The notes: generated from the letters alone by a model not told the origin. Positions 36,496 through 48,136 are shown, counted from the first letter of the stretch. The stretch: 64,000 bases of DNA from Avena insularis (GCA_023614405.1 CM042690.1:523420293-523484292), one strand, 5' to 3'. Translations and numbers: made by a program.

Positions 36496-37405
36496 GATTA
36501 CTTACAATACGCTCTTAAGCCAGAATATCCAGGCCAACGGCTAGGTGCCATCCGCCCAAAGAATAATGTATCATCGATTTTTCGCCTTGTGTATAAAGAG
36601 ATAAGTTTTTTGTACCTTAAGCTCTTTATTATTTATATCAGTTCAAAGATCTATGTTTTCCATCAAGCTAACAACAATTATGAGCCTATGTCCAGATACA
36701 GGCATCCGAACATAGCCTCGGGGCTACTCCCATTGGGAGCGCTGGCGCGCACCCGATAGAAATCCAATTATGTATGACTAAAACAAAAATATTCATGATT
36801 GAAAATACCTTTGAGTTTTACATCAATGTATCCTCAAAAAGGTATCCTCAAAAAAATTACTCCCACCAGGAGCCAGTATAAAGCATTAAAACTATCTGAT
36901 AAGTCAGAAATATTGGCAGCCCAGCAGACTAACCGCCAAAATACCAAAAATCTCAGATCGCGCTCAATCGCGACAAATCTGAATGCCGTGTTCAGAAACA
37001 TAAAGGTAAGACCCCAGGATTCGTCCTATGTGGCCTGGTAATCGTACAAGAATGCGCTCTGCCAGTAAAATATCCGTATCAATGATATGATGAAAAATCC
37101 TGATGGACGCGTTGGGTACCTGATAAAATAGAAGCTGGAATTTAGTAATCAATAAGACCTCAACAGCCCGAACTGAATTACGCAACTAGTAAATTCCGAG
37201 TTTAGGCCTGGGGACTTGAATTTGATGTAGGACAACCTTGGTTTTGCCGAGGAGCAATTAACTGATTCTCGATCCGTCGGAAGCATCAGACTCGTTGTAC
37301 CAAATCCCTATAAAAAATAAAGAATAGAACATAAAGGAAAAGAAGGAAAAAGAAAATTTGAGACTCAGTCTAAAACTGCGGTTCAAGAAGAGTCTCGGGG
37401 GATGC
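36496..37405 (+). other. gypsy 3' untranslated region and polypurine tract
   Basis: No gene is seen. The tract gaagagtctcgggggatgc (about 37,387-37,405) directly precedes the 3' LTR and is the likely plus-strand primer. Confidence 0.75.
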
Positions 37406-37810
37406 TGACATAGGTATGATTACTCGGATGCTTATGATGCGCTACCTTATACTAGGTAAAAGGCCTCCGGCCATTGAAGACTTCAGATGATGGCTCAAGG
37501 AAACAACCGATAAAGACTTTGATTGTATTAGGAAAGTGACTATGACCCGACATTGTGTTAGTGTTGTAATTACGCGTGTATGAAACCTATCCGCATATAG
37601 CTTTGAGACCCGACCTATTATATATAGGACGGGAGAAGTCCAAGCGAGGGTACCAAAAACTCCCAGGCAACTTGTAATAGTGTGATTCCCAAATATTCAG
37701 GTGACTTTGACTCCATTGTTTTCCTGATATCCGACAAAATCCCCAGCATTCTCTTTTCCGCGAAACCCTAAGTCCTTCACCATGGACATTGCCGAGGTTA
37801 CCCCTCGTCA
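37406..37810 (+). repeat. 3' LTR of gypsy element
   Basis: It starts TGACATAGG and ends ...cctcgtca, followed by the target copy ctttg. Confidence 0.93.
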
Positions 37811-38769
37811 CTTTGGGTGGCTTAAGTTCCAGGCAAGACAAAGGTTCATGTGTGGAGGCTGATTGAGAACGGGTTAGCTGTGGGTACCGAACTAAATCAT
37901 AGGAAGATAAAAGAAGATGTTGTCTGTCTAGCATGATGCAGATCGGAAAGTTTGGTACACCAGTTTTGGACTTGTCCTCATTCAGTTTCAACGTGGTCTT
38001 TCCTTGCGGAACAAACAAGAGGAGTATGGGATGGTCTACCTAAGAGGCTAGCATGTCATGCGGAGTTGAAAGGATAGCTGCTGGATTGGATTGGAAATGA
38101 CACTTCTGATTGGGTTGCCTGGATGTTCACGATGTTGTACAATCTATGGCAAGCAAGAAACAATGCCAGAGAGACATGAATTCTGCAAGCCTCGAAGGAT
38201 GTGGCACTGAATACTTGTGTTGTGGTGGAAGAGTGGGGCAGCGTCTATGCTTGTGAGCCAAAAATGGGTGTGCGTGGAAATTAGAACTGACTCCCGCCGG
38301 ACCATCTATGGAGCAAAGTCAATACTTATGGAGCTTTTTGCCAGACGGACAGTAGTAGAGGGGGCGTCATGGTTATCTGAGACCACCATGGAAAGTTCCT
38401 TTTAGGTGCTTGCCATTTTCTCACCCAAGTTGTTGATGCGGAAGGGGCCAAGCTCCTCGCCTATAGTCAAGGTTTGATGCTCGCCAAGTAATGTCAGGTC
38501 CAAAGGGTATGTCTGGAAACAGCTTGTGCGGAAGCTGTGGAAAAATTGAGGTAGGACGATCGAGACAGGTCGATATATGGATCACTCGTGGAAGAAAAAA
38601 ATCTCTTCTGAAAGAGTTTGATGATGTTTTGAATTGTGCGGTGCCAAGGTCAGCGAATGGTGTTGCACATCTACTTACAAAAGAAGGCTATGGCAATAAA
38701 GTTAGTAGGGTCTGGCTGGGTTCTCCTCCGGCTATTATTGTTAACTCTTGTATTGGATGCTCCGAGTGA
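37811..38769 (+). pseudogene. LINE ORF2 C-terminus (zf-RVT and RNase H), right part of the interrupted LINE
   Basis: The reading resumes after the gypsy insertion with a zf-RVT region (RFMCGGLIENGLAVGTE) and then an RNase H-fold domain (HHGKFLLGACHFLTQVVDAEG; LLKEFDDVLNCAVPRSANGV) ending at TGA 38,767-38,769. Many stops are present. The 3' untranslated part probably reaches about 38,870; no clear poly(A) tail was seen. Confidence 0.8.
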
Positions 38770-39323
38770 TTAATAGATTCGCAACGTTTTCTATCAAATT
38801 CATGAATCGTTGTAGTGAGAAAGAAACTGTTGCATGTGTAATTAAATTATATCTTTAACTTTATTCATAGAAGGAAAGGGGCATGCCAAAATTTTGAAAA
38901 CATAAGAAGGCGTTGAAATCGAAACGAATATATAGTTCTGTTGGACACATTGTCAGACCACTAATTGCAGGTACACGAGTTATTTAAAGTGCCAAGGAAA
39001 TACATGGCACTGAGCATTTTTATTTCAATTGCATTATACTACTAAACCACAAAGTAAAAGTGATTGAGTACTATAAAACTCGTCGGGCAATACAGCACCT
39101 GATGACTCCATCACAACCGATGTCTGAAGTAGGGGTAATCAGCTCAGGATCCACACGAACTTCTTCTAAGCCTAGAGTTCATCACAATCGATGTCCAAAG
39201 TAGGGGTCTTGCATCTCCCGTCCTCCACAATTTGATTAAAAGAGCAAATTATATATGTTTCATACTAATCTTTTTTAATGCAATAGGATCATTATGTTCA
39301 GTATTTATTCTCAACTTGGTATT
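38770..39323. other. Intergenic, no gene seen
   Basis: AT-rich. It contains two copies of a short motif accgatgtc-aagtaggggt (39,117-39,141 and about 39,187-39,206) that recurs inverted at 42,061-42,086. Confidence 0.5.
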
Positions 39324-41869
39324 TCAATGACACATTTTTTTGGAAATGGACGCTTTATTACTTTCATAATGTTTACACCTAGCCTCTGCATAGCTAAGAT
39401 GCACACAACCAACCACACAGGTATAGAATGAGTCAAAAGAAAGAAACAAAAAAAATGTCTCCAAGATTGTCCATGACAAGCCGCTAAGGTAGCTCAATCC
39501 GCAGATCACATAGCCATCCATGTCAGGAAAAATATCCCTCGCCGTATCCTCCAATCGTGTACACCCCTCCGCAAACAAATCGTAGAACTCGAACTGTTGG
39601 AGCATAGTCCAAGACCGGAGAATAGTCGTAGCCCGATGAATAACCTGCAGCGTTGAAGACACATTAGTATTAAAAATCTTGTCATTTCTACATAGCCACA
39701 TCGACCAAATAATGGCAAGCGCTCCCACCTTAAACAAGATCCTGTATTTATCCTCAATACCATGCAACCAGTTACCAAATATATTGGCCATCGATCATGG
39801 GGGAGATAAACAAGAGGTAACTTGGATGATTGACCATATATAACGAGCAAATCTGCATTGAAAAATTAAGTGTTTGGTCATCTCATTGTGATGACAAAAC
39901 ACACATTGTTTATTTCCATGCCAATTCCTCTTAACAAGATTATCTTTTGTAAGAATTATCCTTTTACGTAGGTATCAAGCAAATATCTTAATTTTTAGGG
40001 GTATTTCATTTTCCAAATTATGCTATTATCATCGACCGAAATATTAGGTTGAATCAATGCTCTATACATTGAGTTCACAGAGAATTTACCGCTCTCAAGT
40101 AATTTCCATCTGAACTTGTCTACACCGTCCGATAGTTGAATTGTGAATAATCGTAATAACAGATTGTTCCATGATACTAGTCTAGGATCAATGAGGCTTC
40201 TTTTAAAAGATACATTAGGAGGAGTAGTTTCTAATACTTGGATGGTGTGTCTCCTTTATGTCTAACAATCGAATATAGTGCCAGATATTGTTCTAGAAGA
40301 GAAGTATGCCCAAGCCACTTATCTTCCCAGAACCTAATTTGAGATCCACCGTTAATATCAAAAACGCCAAAACGGAAAAAATATTTTTTAGACGCCATTA
40401 GTCCAGCCCAAAAGTGTGAATCACCAGGTTTCCATACCACTTGAGACACACTTTTGGATCCAACATATTTTCTCCAGATGATAGTTTGTCAGACTCCTTC
40501 TTTAGTAAGTAGCTTAAACAGACATTTAGCTAAAAGGGAGGTGTTTTTGACTTGTAAGTTGTGTATACCAAGTCCACCGTATTCTTTCGTCTGACAAACC
40601 ACATTCCATTTGGCCAGTCGATACTTTTTCTTTTCACAATCCCCTTGCCAAAAAAATCTTGATCAGAAATAATCCACTTTATTCAAGACACCTTTTGATA
40701 GCTGGAAAAACGAGATCATATACAGTACCATGTTGGTAAGTATTGAGTTTATGAGTACAAGTCTTCCTCCAAAGGATAGCAATTTGCCTTTTCAACTATT
40801 ACGACATTTTTGGAGTCTTTCCTCAACGAGTTTCCATTTAGCAATAGTGAGATGCCCATAGTGTATCGGAATACCCAAATAGTTGATAGGAAATTGCCCC
40901 TGTTTGCAGCCGAAAAGTTCAGCATACAGGTGTGCCTCGTTTTGGGCCTCGCCAAAACAATACAAATTGCTCTTATGGATATTAAATTTAAATCCAAAGA
41001 TTTGCTTGAAGGCTCATAGTATTAACTTCAGGTTCTTAGCTTTCTCCAAATCATGTTTCATAAATAAGATTGTATCATCAGCATATTGGAGGATAGAAAG
41101 TCCTCCATCAACGAGATGTGCGACTAGTCCTTCAATTTATGCCTCAACTTTTACCCTCTCAATAAGGATAGCCAACATATCCGCCACTATATTAAAGACA
41201 CAAAAGATTGTACGAGAGCACGTCACTCGTCGGAAAAACCTTTCATTCGGAGTGTTTGTTGAAGGAAAGACCAGTTAACTTGTCATAGGCCTTCTCAAAG
41301 TTAATCTTGAACAATACCCCGTTTTGTTTTTTGGAGCGTAGTTCATGTATTGTTTCATGCAGGATTACTACACCATCTAAGATATTTCTTCCTTGCATGA
41401 AAGCAGTTTGAGAAGGACTGACAACATGGTCAGCAATTGAATTCAGTCTAATCGTGGCAATTTTTGTGAATATTTTAAAGCTAACATTAAGAAGACAGAT
41501 AGAACGATACTGTTGTATACGCTCTGCATTATTAACCTTAGGCAGTAAAATTATATTACCAAAGTTTAGTCTAAAGAGATCAAGTTGCCCAACATGCAAA
41601 AAACCAAACAATGCCATCAAGTCCTCCTTAATGACATCCCAGAATTTTTGGTAGAATTCTGCTGGAAAACCATCTGGACCTGGTGCTTTGTTATGTTCCA
41701 TCTGGAAAACCACTTTCTTGACCTCTTCCTCCGTATATGAGGCGGTTTTAAAGTTATTTTCCTTGACAGAAATCTGCGGTATATTTGTTATTTCAACTAC
41801 ACATGTGAGTGTAAGAAAAAATAACAAGTTATTTGTTGCATCTACATATTGGTAAAAAATAACCAACAA
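39324..41869 (-). pseudogene. Second LINE fragment: ORF2 RT to C-terminus, 5'-truncated
   Basis: Read leftward from about 41,790: NKAPGPDGFPAEFYQKFWDV and the RT core (QTAFMQGRNILDGVV, FEKAYDK) to about 41,270. Past a gap and frame changes come the YADD-box region near 41,080 (QYADDTILF), then NYLGIPIHYGHL near 40,860, WKPGDSHFWAGLM near 40,430, and the zf-RVT end (39,324-39,791, IWSMWLCRNDKIF). The endonuclease and ORF1 are missing, as expected for 5' truncation during target-primed insertion. A run of seven T at about 39,336 may be the remnant of the poly(A) tail. Confidence 0.85.
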
Positions 41870-42329
41870 TAAAGATTGTGCACTAAACTTTCATGCAGTA
41901 AGTTTGTACTTGTTTGTTTCCGTTGGTTGCAAAACTGGTTAAAGGAGCTAATACTAACAGATCATATGATATGTGGCATCCATGCTTCACACCTAGATAT
42001 CCAAACTAGCAAGCCAACTCGCAGAGGCCTTATACAAAGACATGCAGGACATAGCAGTTGATTACCCCTACTTTGGACATCGGTGGCCATGGATTACAAA
42101 AGAATTAGTAATTTAGAATGAAGGGTATCATTAGAGACCAGTTAGAGATAAACAAATCAAGAAACACATCACACATGATTAGAGAAGACACTGGAGACGA
42201 GATGAAAATGTAAGCAAACGATCTGTATAGTGTCATGTTTGCACGCAGAAGATTCGAGCAATTGTATGAACCCCACTATCCGGGAAAGAGTAGGGTTGTC
42301 GATGTGGGATCTCGCTCGGAAATTCTCTA
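41870..42329. other. Intergenic, no gene seen
   Basis: No convincing ORF or element end. It contains the inverted copy (42,061-42,086) of the motif at 39,117. Confidence 0.5.
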
Positions 42330-42425
42330 CTCCCTCCATTTTAAAATATAAAATGTTTTACTTTTGTAAAGCTAATGTATCTAGACTCTTTTTAGTACCT
42401 AGGTTCTATTTGAAAACGGAGGGAG
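42330..42425. mobile_element. Stowaway MITE, 96 bp
   Basis: CTCCCTCC...GGAGGGAG inverted ends with TA target copies at 42,328 and 42,426. Confidence 0.9.
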
Positions 42426-42474
42426 TAGATTCTATCACTGGTGAAGGCTTGGATGGCCCGCATCGACGCGGAAT

Positions 42475-42770
42475 CGCGGATCTGACACAAATGAATGTTG
42501 TGGCGGGCAGGAGCATGATTTCCGTCGCGGATCTGACACAAATGAATGTTGTGTGGCGACAGGAGCATGATTTCCGTTAGTTACACGAGAACAAAACTCG
42601 AGTTGGAAAAAAGAACATTTTTGAACCCTACGTGAATCGAACACGCAACCTTCCGTTAGTGATCGCGGATCTGACACAAATAAATGTTGTGTGGCGGCAG
42701 GAGCATGATTTCCGTTAGTTACACGAGAACAAAACTCGAGGTGGAAAAGGGAACAGGAATTTGTTCAAGG
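42475..42770. repeat. Tandemly duplicated block next to the tRNA gene
   Basis: The segment gcggatctgacacaaat ... gagcatgatttccgt occurs three times (starting about 42,475, 42,525 and 42,665). The last two copies extend through gttacacgagaacaaaactc and a tRNA 3'-half, so the larger unit is about 138 bp. Confidence 0.85.
42622..42653 (-). pseudogene. tRNA-Trp 3'-half fragment
   Basis: It matches the last about 32 nt of the full tRNA at 42,820-42,891, covering the T arm and 3' acceptor strand, and retains a B-box-like gttcgattc on the minus strand. Confidence 0.8.
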
Positions 42771-42775
42771 ATTTT

Positions 42776-42812
42776 TGAACCCTACGTGAATTGAACACAC
42801 AACCTTCTGATC
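42776..42812 (-). pseudogene. Second tRNA-Trp 3'-half fragment
   Basis: It matches the 3' 37 nt of the full tRNA, ending at gatc, just past the anticodon arm. Confidence 0.8.
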
Positions 42813-42819
42813 GGATTTT

Positions 42820-42891
42820 TGAACCCTACGTGAATCGAACACACAACCTTCTGATCTGGAGTCAAACGCGCTACCATTGCGCCAAGGATCC
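42820..42891 (-). tRNA. tRNA-Trp (anticodon CCA)
   Basis: On the minus strand the 72-nt sequence runs GGATCCTTGGCGCAATGG ... AGGGTTCA. A seven-pair acceptor stem (two G-U), a GCGC/GCGC D stem, an anticodon loop CTCCAGA and a TTCGATT T loop can all be drawn. Compared with the usual plant tRNA-Trp as I remember it, acceptor pair 7-66 is T-A instead of G-C (both sides changed), and the anticodon and T stems have C-to-T changes that leave G-U pairs. A-box and B-box sequences are present. It may be expressed, or a slowly decaying copy. Confidence 0.88.
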
Positions 42892-43290
42892 TGTAATGAC
42901 AGTTGTTACGATAACGTCAATAGATGATCACGTCACTTGGTTCTACAGCCTACTTTTTGCGAAACACTTGACTCTACAGCTTCTATCTCACCGAAGAACC
43001 TCGCTAGACATCTGGAGTTTCAACCTGCCAGTTCTCTTAATTGTTGAATGAGCCGTAAATATTTTCAGGCAGCGCTATCTTTTTCTGCAGAAGTACTTAA
43101 AGAGGAAGGGTAGATGCTGCCGTTCGAACAGTGCACCCTGCAGAAGTACATATTGTAGGAGTTTCTGTTCAAAAATATATATATACAGGAGTTGAATATT
43201 TGGAAGAGCGTTCAAGTTGAAGCTTGCTGCATGCACGCCAACCTTAGTCTTTTGGTGTTTAAGTAATTAAACAATTGCTTTATACTGTAT

Positions 43291-43620
43291 GAAACTTAAT
43301 TTGCAATCTCCATTTCCTTTTTTTCTTGCGAAAAGTATATACTCCATTTCACTGATCGAGTGAACTAGATGAAACTTAATTTGCAATCTCCATTTCTTTT
43401 TTCTTGCTAAAAGTATATACTCCATTTCACTGATCGACTTAATGGAACTTAATTTGCAATCTCCGTTTCCTTTTTCTTGCAAAAATTATATACTCAATTT
43501 CACTGATCGAGTGAACTGAGTGAAACTTAATTTGCAATCTCCATTTCTTTTTTTCTTGCAAAAAGTATATACTCCACTTCACTGATCGAGTGAACTGAAT
43601 GAAACTTAATTTGCAATCTC
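43291..43620. repeat. Minisatellite, about 73-80 bp unit, about 4.25 copies
   Basis: Units starting gaaacttaatttgcaatctc begin at 43,291, 43,371, 43,444, 43,522 and 43,601 (partial). Each has a T-rich cttgc run and actgatcgagtgaact. No gene. Confidence 0.92.
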
Positions 43621-43724
43621 GTTGAGAGAGGAAAACGTATTTAACTGGTCAATGGGAATAGTTGCAACATTTTGTGCTTTGGACGGGCGTTTTGGAAAGG
43701 CGAGTAGACCGACCTTCGTGCCTA

Positions 43725-43894
43725 CTCCCTCCGTTTTAAAATATAAGATATTTTAACTTTGTGAATATAGTGCATCTAGACTCACTTTAATGTCTAGGTT
43801 TATCTAGTTTTAGAGTGAATCTACACACTAAAAAAAGTCTAGCTACACTTCTTTCACAAAGGTAAAACATTTTATATTTTTGAAACAGAGGGAG
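43725..43894. mobile_element. Stowaway MITE, 170 bp
   Basis: CTCCCTCCGTTTTAAAATAT and its inverted counterpart ending GAGGGAG, flanked by TA. Confidence 0.9.
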
Positions 43895-43965
43895 TACATA
43901 GTTGAAAAAACTGGAGGGGTCACGGTTTAAAAAGTATGACGTGGTACGGATATTCACTTTCACTT

Positions 43966-44319
43966 CGGCTCGCAGGTGCAAATCCATCTATTTTGAGAAA
44001 ACATAATTTGAAATATCAAAAAATTCAAAAATAAAATCCACATATACTGTAGAACAGTTTATATTGGATCACAAGTTTTCGGGATGAAAGAATATTTTAT
44101 GTATCGGATATAAAAAGACAAAATATGTCACAGGAATACGACTATTCACATAACATTTTTTTAAAAAAATTTATACATAACAAATAAAATATTCTTTCAT
44201 CCCCAAAACTTGTGAACCAACATAAAATATTTGAATGTATATGTACAATTTTTGTTTTAAATTTTTTGACATTTCAAAATATGTTTTCTCACAATAGGTG
44301 CATTTACACCTATGAGCTG
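43966..44319. mobile_element. MITE with long terminal inverted repeats (354 bp), superfamily unclear
   Basis: The left end cggctcgcaggtgcaaat...ttgagaaaacata pairs with the right end over about 60 bp. A second inner inverted pair (atgaaagaatattttat / ataaaatattctttcat) makes the whole element foldable. I could not see a clear target duplication, so Mutator or hAT origin is undecided. Confidence 0.75.
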
Positions 44320-44412
44320 AATTGTCGCCTCCGACGTGGTAGAGCTTTTTTCCTTTATTTTTAGAACCACGGGCATGGTAGAGCTACCGAATTGAAATCT
44401 GTATTTTTGTTA

Positions 44413-44476
44413 CTCTCTCCTGTGATATGACCTCAACTTTATCTATCTAGAGGCCATTAATATGCACCTGAGGGAG
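44413..44476. mobile_element. Very short Stowaway-like element, 64 bp
   Basis: CTCTCTCCTGTG and (reversed) CTCCCTCAGGTG ends, flanked by TA on both sides. Confidence 0.6.
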
Positions 44477-44989
44477 TAGTGAGTGTACACCGACTTGATG
44501 TTCCATTCTTTCCGGCATCAGCAAAACGAACCAGCCAGCATAAGCAAAAAGGTCCAACATCAGAAGATCTCAAAGAAAAAGTCCAACATTAGAAATTTAG
44601 AATTCAGACCAGATCCTAGGGTGTCAGATGAGATCCCACCAAGGTCTCACTTCTACTTCATTTTCCAAAATCTAGTTCAAATTTTTGACTAGATTTTAGC
44701 AAATAACTAAAAATCTTTTTTTGGTGAAATCCCACACACCTTACCAGATCCGTAGGCCTGCATATATGTCTATCTCCCTTCTAGCGAGTCCTATTCTCAT
44801 CTAGCCCACCAGACGGCCCACGAAGATAGCAACGCGTCTAAAAATCGGTAGCCCTCCTCTCAGTCAGCTACCTGGATCACTACCTAAATCGGTTCCTTCG
44901 ACCGCTTCTTTCTCGTCCTTCTATGCTTACATCATTCTCAACTTCTACATATTGCATTATTACTTTCGGTGGCTATGTAACTATTAATA

Positions 44990-45110
44990 CTTTCTTCATC
45001 TCAAAATAAGTAATTTAGTTTTGTCTAGATTTACATGTATCTATATTCTAAAATATGTCTATATATAAAAAAAACTAGACAAACACAAATTTAATTTGAG
45101 ACGGAAGGAG
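44990..45110. mobile_element. Stowaway MITE, 121 bp
   Basis: The left end ctttcttcatctcaaaataag and the reversed right end ctccttccgtctcaaat are flanked by TA. Confidence 0.8.
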
Positions 45111-45275
45111 TACTTCAATTGGAACATAAACTTGTATGTAGAAAGTTTTGCTGTACAAAAGTCGTTTAAAAATATGTATTGATTATTGTGTCTCTACATC
45201 ACTGCAGTATTGTTATGTATTCATCTCGTTTCTCTGTTTTCAGATAAATACATGAATTTATAATTAATAGTACTA

Positions 45276-45356
45276 CTACCTCCGTTTCAAAATATAAGCA
45301 TTTTTAGTGGTTCAAATTACACTACTAAATGGACTTACATTCCGGAATGGAGGTAG
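45276..45356. mobile_element. Stowaway MITE, 81 bp
   Basis: CTACCTCCGTTTCAAAATAT / reversed CTACCTCCATTCCGGAATG, flanked by TA. Confidence 0.8.
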
Positions 45357-46018
45357 TAGTAAATTGCACGTGCTTTGCAAGTTTATATATACCTGCATTT
45401 TGCTTGTTTAATTGATCTTGTTTGAACCAAAATGCGCCACTTCAGAGATACATTTTACGTTGGTACTCTAGGAAAATGACATGCTAAGATTTCTCCATGA
45501 TCATCTCCATCAATGTCCCTACTATGTTATTCGTAAGTTTGACCGCTTCATTTCTCCATGGAAATGAATGAATGTGTCATGTTATGAAAACACAAACAGT
45601 GATTTACTATTGGACGTATTTCATAATGCCTCAAACATAAAAATTCACTGCATATTTTTATTCAATTTCGCCTTAAAATATGCACATTAGTCACTGTACA
45701 CGTGTAAAGAAACATGTATTTAAGAATCAATGAGGAAGAATAGATACTATGTGAAAATATGCGCTTCGCTGCGCCGACCGCAATACGTTTTGGCAGCCCG
45801 TGGTATATGTTGTGGGTTTGCACGTGCAGTCTTTGGTGCTGGTTGCTTTATATATGTTCTTAGCGTAGAGAAAAACTAACAAATGAATAATGAAAAATCA
45901 TAATACAATATTTTTTAGAGGATGGGATGGGAATAAGACTTTGCTATATTTTTGATCGAAAAGAAAGTTACTAAATCTGATTTTGATGCATCTCCTACTC
46001 TTGTTTTAACTTCAGCTA
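45357..46018. other. Intergenic, no gene seen
   Basis: AT-rich sequence without convincing ORFs or element ends. Confidence 0.5.
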
Positions 46019-46157
46019 CCCGCTCTGTCCATAAATAAGTAACTTTTATTTGTCTAAATTCGTATGTATCTAGACATGTTTTAGTGTATAGATAGTAGAT
46101 GTGAATCTATACATCAATTTTCCGATGGAGGGAATACATTTTTTCGGATGGAGGGAG
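46019..46157. mobile_element. Degenerate Stowaway MITE with a duplicated right end
   Basis: It starts after TA with CCCGCTCTGTCCATAAATAAG and has the internal gaatctatacatc of this family. The right terminus ggatggaggga appears twice (about 46,120-46,133 and 46,146-46,157), followed by TA. Confidence 0.7.
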
Positions 46158-46796
46158 TACAATTTTTCCTCATGAGACTTTACCGAAACATCAAGACATT
46201 GCCACCAGTAAGGACAACATTCCCGTTTGATGTTAACTTACCCTTCTCTGAAGATAACCTGTCGCCCACTGAAGCTATAAATTCTAGTGTGACATTCTGC
46301 ACTTATCCATACTGTCATTCCTGTCATCCTGAGAAACATCCACCACAGTAGATTGAACCTGTCAAACACAATTTCCATCTTATATTGATGTAATTTCTTA
46401 TTTTTTTATATTAATGTAATTTCTTCTGCAGCTCTTTCAACGACAGCTTCGGTGGGTTCTTCAGGAGAGCATTTGGAGATAGCAACATGGTAATGTCCGC
46501 TAATCAAAACTTAAATCTCATCGGATATTTGTTTTTCTTCCTACAATCTTCGAAGCTTGACCCTTTCTTTCTTCCTGAGAAGAGATTTCTGATGCGGACA
46601 AACATTAGCACAATATAAGTTAGACTTTAAAATTAGTGTTGTAAGATCACAGCAGGGCAGTCGACTCACCATTCTCCATGAAAAACAACAACATCCACTT
46701 TTAGCTAAATGAGCTTTGATGATGAACAAACCTTGACCTCGCATATGTAAGAGACTGCAGCAACAAAACATTGTCATTCACTCCATCAATTAAATA
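46158..46796. other. Intergenic, no supported gene
   Basis: A 67-codon frame ending at 46,351 and an acceptor-like cttctgcag at about 46,431 hint at a degraded gene piece, but nothing is recognisable. Confidence 0.4.
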
Positions 46797-47970
46797 TCTT
46801 TACTATTAAAAAGAAAAGTTGGTGTTGGTAGGTTGTACTTTGACACTTTGACATCAAACATTAGAACAATCAGGGCCGTAGGATCTACATCTGACGATAG
46901 GTAGTCCATCGCTTAGCTAATTACAGTCATTTGCCACCGATAAGTGGGAATTGCCGGTTACGCCACTGCCCCTTCGAAAAACCTCGTCGCGCATCGCTCC
47001 CACTTCGACCGGACGTTGGTGCCAACAGGTGGGCCAAACTCTCCAGGCCCATTCCTCTCTATCTTGAGTCCCTGCCTCTCCGGAAAAAATAGGGTTAGCT
47101 CGCCGCTGCCATAACACGCGGCCGGGAGCATGTTGAAGACCGCCTAGCTCGTGCCATTGGCTGCGGTGGCGGCGGCAAGACCCCGTCCAAGTCCGCCTCC
47201 CAAGTGCAGTCCTTTAAAGCCTCCGAGAACTCAGACCAAAAACATTGCCTCCCCTCCCCCGACCACGCCCAATACTTCTGCCAAGGCTCGAACACCGCCT
47301 CTGGCAGGGTAAAGTGGTGCATGCTCGCCCCCGCCGCCGTCGGTCCCGCAACGGCGGTTCGTCGTGGTGAAGAAGGGTGTGCCTCGGCGGAGGCACAGCA
47401 ATGGCGCGAGCGGAGGGGTGTAGCGAGGACTCTGCAAGGTGTGCTAGGCTTGTCCTACAAGGGGATTTGTGAGGAGGCCTAGGCGATGCCCTGGTTGTAG
47501 CCGTGGAACGAGGAGACAAAGCAGTGTTTTCTGTCTCATTTCCTGTACCTAGGGCCGAATTCACTCAGCGGGGCAACGTCAAAAGGTTTGTTCTTCAAGA
47601 TGAACAGAAGAAGTTGTATTTCGGCTGTTGCTAATGCAATATATTGATAGAAGATCTTTACCTTTTTATTAGATTACGCTAGGATAGGACACAATAGCCA
47701 GTTGAACGTAAGTCTACTATATTTTATCTGCTTTTTTGCTCTGAAGTCGTATCTGTACTCTCTAATTAATTGGTTGTTTGCTCTGCTGACAGTCATATGG
47801 TTCAGTAAGGTGCAGCTGGAATAAAAAACCAATATGGTTTCTAGCCAACATCCTTTCAATCTAAGAATAGAGGTGAATAACAAAATCGTTGGCTGTGGTT
47901 CTGTTCATTAGTTGGCAAGTTGGTTGGTAGTAGATTCAGTACTCAAAATGTTTAACTATATTTCTATATA

Positions 47971-48136
47971 TTGGATGATGCGTGAATCGTTTAACAGAAA
48001 CAAATCGCTATATTGGAGGATGCATGAATTGTTTTATAACAGAAAATAATTGTTGTATTGGATGATGCATGAATCGGTTTATAACAGAAAGAATTGCTAC
48101 ATTGGATGATGCAAGAATTGGTTTATAACAGAAAAG
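47971..48136. repeat. Tandem repeat inside the Helitron, about 55-bp unit
   Basis: Three to four copies of attggatgatgcatgaat + tgg/cgttttataacagaaa run from about 47,971 to 48,136; one further partial copy is at about 48,478. Confidence 0.8.

Larger units (their letters stand above)
26845..37810 (+). mobile_element. Ty3/gypsy retrotransposon (Tat-lineage features), decayed
   Basis: It is bounded by 405-406 bp LTRs and flanked by perfect 5-bp duplications ctttg (26,840-26,844 and 37,811-37,815). The domain order gag, protease, RT, RNase H, second RNase H, integrase is gypsy-type; the additional RNase H domain points to the Tat lineage. Counting by eye, the LTRs differ at about 24 of 405 positions. 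It carries a nested element at 29,556-32,253. Many stops break all ORFs. Confidence 0.93.

Noticed and set aside
43291..43620. A CRISPR-like repeat array
   Set aside because: The units are contiguous tandem repeats without unique spacers, in a plant genome.
47214..47564. A 116-codon minus-strand ORF in the Helitron
   Set aside because: It is rich in Arg, Pro and Ser from GC-rich sequence, has no domain and frames are open on both strands; only noted as a possible captured first exon.
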